Positions 5,959 to 7,958 of a stretch of DNA of 7,958 bases are shown one piece after another. The notes beneath the pieces are model-generated. The model saw only the letters and a list, made by a program, of their open reading frames with translations. It ran no database searches and had not been told where the DNA came from. The DNA lies in assembly GCA_019419725.1 (NCBI GenBank), contig DXZL01000064.1:1-7958 (forward strand), given 5' to 3'. The position numbers were made by a program, and so were the translations under genes. Positions within the stretch are counted from its first letter, which is position 1. Every line of letters begins with the position of its first letter. Origin of the DNA: Veillonella sp. (GTDB lineage: Bacteria > Bacillota > Negativicutes > Veillonellales > Veillonellaceae).

Positions 5959-5993
5959 GAAAGCTTTTCGAACCATTGAGGTTCAAAGCTTTC
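5959..5993. repeat. Long imperfect hairpin upstream of speD
   Basis: GAAAGCTTT (5959-5967), a 2-nt bulge (TC) and GAACC (5970-5974) pair with GGTTC (5980-5984) and AAAGCTTTC (5985-5993) around a 5-nt loop, giving 14 bp. On the minus strand it is followed by six A rather than T, so it is not a standard rho-independent terminator for the rph operon. It could be a leader structure for speD, an RNA-processing site or a transcript 3' end of another kind. No convincing -35/-10 pair for speD was found in the 86-bp gap. Confidence 0.6.
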
Positions 5994-6002
5994 ACCATAT
6001 AA

Positions 6003-6500
6003 CTAAACAATATCTTGTTTATACACAAACTCTACATCAAACTGTCCATTATCGTAGGTAACGATAGCAAATGTACCACCTGAGCGGTCACGAGCCAATG
6101 ATATACTGCCGGGATTCACAAATACCGCATCACGAACTCGAACCTCACCATGATGATGACTATGACCGGACACGATGAGTCGTGCCCCCATATCAGTGCC
6201 TAACTCAATCAGTTTTTGTATTCGATTATAATATGATACCTCATGACCATGAGTCATGTAAATATAGGTATCCTCTAGAGGAATCAACTGTTCTCGCGGT
6301 TCAAGAGGCTGTACACGGTCATTATTACCGCGCACTGCATACACAGGAATATCAGTATGTTCCTGCATATAGCGTGCATCATCGCCATAATCACCAGCAT
6401 GAAGCCACATATCAATTTCTTGGTCTGCTGTAGCCTCCAAGACAAGGTCAATATCATCTAGATACCCATGGGTATCACTTAAAATACCAATTCGTTTCAT
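6003..6500 (-). CDS. YfcE/YsnB-family metallophosphoesterase
   Basis: This is a 165-residue calcineurin-like phosphodiesterase of the YfcE/MJ0936 group, cytoplasmic and using two metal ions. All metal-site motifs are present in order: LSDTHG (Asp9, His11), HAGDYGDD (Asp37), GNND (Asn59), MTHGH (His84), and SGHSHH (His113, His115), followed by VNPGSISLARD. Relatives hydrolyse artificial phosphodiesters, and the natural substrate is not established, so none is assigned. It is the third gene of the rph-rdgB operon; the same order occurs as rph-ysnA-ysnB in Bacillus subtilis. It starts 66 bp after the rdgB stop. The ribosome site is weak (AGAGAA about 9 nt before the ATG). The gap holds an 8-bp inverted repeat (GAACTATA 6541-6548, TATAGTTC 6552-6559) with a 3-nt loop and no U-tract. 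Confidence 0.9.
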   Translation of the reverse strand: MKRIGILSDTHGYLDDIDLVLEATADQEIDMWLHAGDYGDDARYMQEHTDIPVYAVRGNNDRVQPLEPREQLIPLEDTYIYMTHGHEVSYYNRIQKLIELGTDMGARLIVSGHSHHHGEVRVRDAVFVNPGSISLARDRSGGTFAIVTYDNGQFDVEFVYKQDIV

Positions 6501-6566
6501 TTTATAAGTTCTCTAATACTATTATATTACATATTTATATGAACTATACCATATAGTTCGAAAATA

Positions 6567-7142
6567 TTAAAGCTTGTTAATTAATTTGCGTAAAGCACGG
6601 CCACGATGGCTGATGGTTTCCTTTTCTTCAATGCTAAGTTCTGCCATTGTCTTTTCAAATTCAGGTACATAAAAGTATGGATCATAGCCAAAACCATTGT
6701 CCCCTTTTGGCTCATCTTGAACGAGTCCATCACAATAGCCTTCAGCTGTCACTTCACGGCCATCAGGATATACGAGTGCTAAGGCGCATACATAATGAGC
6801 TGTACGATCAGTTTTTCCTTGTAACTCGTGAATTAGTTTTTTGTTGTTAGCGTTATCATCACCATGATGACCTGCATAACGCGCAGAATATACGCCTGGT
6901 GCCCCATTAAGAGCATCTACGGTGATGCCTGAGTCGTCCGCAAGGCATGGACGATTGGTAGCCTTCGCGTAGTAGCGCGCCTTTAAAAGCGCGTTCTCCA
7001 TAAAGGTTGTACCTATTTCCTCAGGTTCCTCAACGGTAATGACCTCTTTTACAGGTACACAGTCGATAGATAAATGGGAAAAAGCCTCTGAAAATTCACG
7101 AATTTTTCCTTTATTGCCTGTAGCTAAAACGATTTGTTCCAC
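6567..7142 (-). CDS. rdgB: RdgB/HAM1 non-canonical purine NTP pyrophosphatase (ITP/XTP)
   Basis: This 191-residue cytoplasmic enzyme hydrolyses ITP, dITP and XTP to monophosphates and PPi, keeping deaminated purines out of nucleic acids. Seen motifs: LATGNKGKIREF (6-17, nucleotide binding), TFMENALLKA (46-55), CLADDSGITVDALNGAPGVY (66-85, with acidic Asp69/Asp70 at the active site), SARYAG (86-91), KGDNGFGYDPYF (146-157), MAELSIEEK (166-174), and SHRGRAL (178-184). Length is normal for the family. The start is GTG at 7142, 6 nt after a GGAGG ribosome site that lies within the last codons of rph. Only 1 nt separates the rph stop from this start, so the two are probably translationally coupled. 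In some Firmicutes rph and rdgB are fused; here they are separate and in different frames. Confidence 0.96.
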   Translation of the reverse strand: MEQIVLATGNKGKIREFSEAFSHLSIDCVPVKEVITVEEPEEIGTTFMENALLKARYYAKATNRPCLADDSGITVDALNGAPGVYSARYAGHHGDDNANNKKLIHELQGKTDRTAHYVCALALVYPDGREVTAEGYCDGLVQDEPKGDNGFGYDPYFYVPEFEKTMAELSIEEKETISHRGRALRKLINKL

Positions 7143-7143
7143 C

Positions 7144-7899
7144 TTACACCTCCGGAGCTGTAGGATATACCTTACCTACTTTATCTGCTGTCGTGCCAAG
7201 TACTTCCCGTTGTTTAGCCATAAGCTCATCTGTAGCAGCCTCTGCTAGGTCGAGTAATGCATTAAGCTCATCACGGTTAAAGGTACCATGTTCACCTGTA
7301 CCTTGTACTTCCACCATATTGCCAGAACCTGTACGAACTACATTCATATCTACGATAGCAGCACTATCCTCTTCGTAGCAAAGATCCGTAATAGGGCCAT
7401 CTGGACCAATCCCTACGGAAATAGCTGCACAGAAGTCAGTAATCGGGAATTTACCTGCTCCACCAAAGGTGAAGTCCACCGCATCAACGAGGGCCACAAA
7501 AGCACCTGTAATAGATGCTGTACGCGTACCGCCATCAGCTTGAATTACATCACAGTCGATCGTAATAGAACATTCACCTAATGCTTCAAGGTCTACAACA
7601 GCACGTAATGCACGACCGATAAGGCGTTGAATTTCTACGGTGCGACCCGTTTGTTTACCCTTTGCAGCTTCACGGCTTACGCGAGTTTGCGTAGAGCGTG
7701 GCAACAAAGAGTATTCCGCAGTTACCCAGCCTCGGCCAGAACCTTTGAGCCAGCGCGGCACAGAATCCTCAACAGTAGCCGTACAGATAACCTTTGTCTT
7801 GCCGCACTCAATGAGTACAGAACCTTCTGCATACTCTGTAAAATTCCGTGTTATTTTAATAGGTCGCAATTGACCTGCTGTTCTATTATCGCTGCGCAT
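7144..7899 (-). CDS. rph: Ribonuclease PH
   Basis: This phosphate-dependent 3'-to-5' exoribonuclease trims tRNA precursor 3' ends, releasing nucleoside diphosphates; it acts as a hexameric ring. It is 251 residues long, normal size with a slightly long tail. Seen motifs: RWLKGSGRGWVTAEYSLLPR (49-68), REAAKGKQTGRTVEIQRLIG (76-95, Arg86 binds phosphate), DCDVIQADGGTRTASITGA (115-133, Gly124-Thr-Arg126), and the metal-binding Asp178 and Asp184 in EEDSAAIVDM. The ATG at 7899 follows GTGAGG with a 5-nt gap. It is the first visible gene of the rph-rdgB-phosphodiesterase operon. Only about 30 nt separate its start from the hairpin at 7932-7956, which leaves little space for a separate promoter, and no good -35/-10 pair is seen there. 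All tRNA genes in this window encode their own CCA, so trimming beyond CCA is its expected role. Confidence 0.96.
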   Translation of the reverse strand: MRSDNRTAGQLRPIKITRNFTEYAEGSVLIECGKTKVICTATVEDSVPRWLKGSGRGWVTAEYSLLPRSTQTRVSREAAKGKQTGRTVEIQRLIGRALRAVVDLEALGECSITIDCDVIQADGGTRTASITGAFVALVDAVDFTFGGAGKFPITDFCAAISVGIGPDGPITDLCYEEDSAAIVDMNVVRTGSGNMVEVQGTGEHGTFNRDELNALLDLAEAATDELMAKQREVLGTTADKVGKVYPTAPEV

Positions 7900-7931
7900 A
7901 GGAACCTCACCATTCTAAAACTAAACATTAG

Positions 7932-7956
7932 AACGCCCCTTACACAAAGGGGCGTT
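7932..7956. terminator. GC-rich hairpin upstream of rph (possible terminator)
   Basis: A perfect 10-bp stem, AACGCCCCTT (7932-7941) and AAGGGGCGTT (7947-7956), has a 5-nt loop. On the minus strand it is followed by CTAATGTTTAGTTTTAG, a poor U-tract, so it may end a gene lying beyond the right edge or attenuate read-through into rph. A plus-strand role cannot be judged because the window ends 2 nt later. Confidence 0.55.
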
Positions 7957-7958
7957 AT

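Noticed and set aside
5959..5993. Rho-independent terminator for the rph-rdgB-phosphodiesterase operon.
   Set aside because: The minus-strand flank is A-rich, not U-rich, and the plus strand also lacks a T-tract after the hairpin.
7140..7146. Fused rph-rdgB reading frame, as known in some Firmicutes.
   Set aside because: The rph stop codon (7144-7146) is clear, and rdgB begins 1 nt later in another frame with its own ribosome site.

Overview
This is an AT-rich window with low-GC codon usage. It carries three tRNA genes with genome-encoded CCA ends and clear sigma-70/SigA-type promoters. The gene content (ClpL-type disaggregase, stand-alone malic enzyme, E. coli-type SpeD, and an rph-rdgB-phosphodiesterase operon) fits a diderm Firmicute of the Negativicutes, most likely Veillonella or a close relative. 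The genus is an inference from gene content and style; no marker in the window proves it.

Layout. Positions 1-2051 (minus) hold nearly all of a ClpL-type AAA+ disaggregase gene; its last few codons lie off the left edge. Positions 2052-2388 are a divergent regulatory region with eight copies of a GTCAA-type heptad. Six of these form two opposed triplets around the clpL -35 box. Positions 2389-2951 (plus) encode a small toxin-antitoxin operon: a 53-residue putative antitoxin and a Doc-type Fic toxin, overlapping by 4 nt and ending at a bidirectional terminator. Positions 3032-3380 (minus) hold tRNA-Pro(TGG), tRNA-Gly(TCC) and tRNA-Arg(TCT). Two stacked promoters precede the cluster and a third precedes tRNA-Arg.

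Positions 3659-4864 (minus) encode a stand-alone malic enzyme with its own promoter and terminator. Positions 5134-5916 (minus) encode S-adenosylmethionine decarboxylase (speD). Positions 6003-7899 (minus) hold the operon rph - rdgB - YfcE/YsnB-like phosphodiesterase. The right edge ends in a strong GC-rich hairpin just upstream of rph.

How the genes relate. rph, rdgB and the phosphodiesterase are a familiar housekeeping trio (tRNA 3' maturation, nucleotide-pool sanitation, metal phosphodiesterase). speD and the malic enzyme are metabolic genes in the same orientation but separated by terminators or hairpins. The left part is stress related: a protein disaggregase and a toxin-antitoxin pair share one control region. 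The heptads match the CtsR half-site RGTCAAA, but none of the adjacent pairs has the canonical 3-nt gap. This control region, with its possible heat-shock link to the toxin-antitoxin operon, is the most interesting part of the window.
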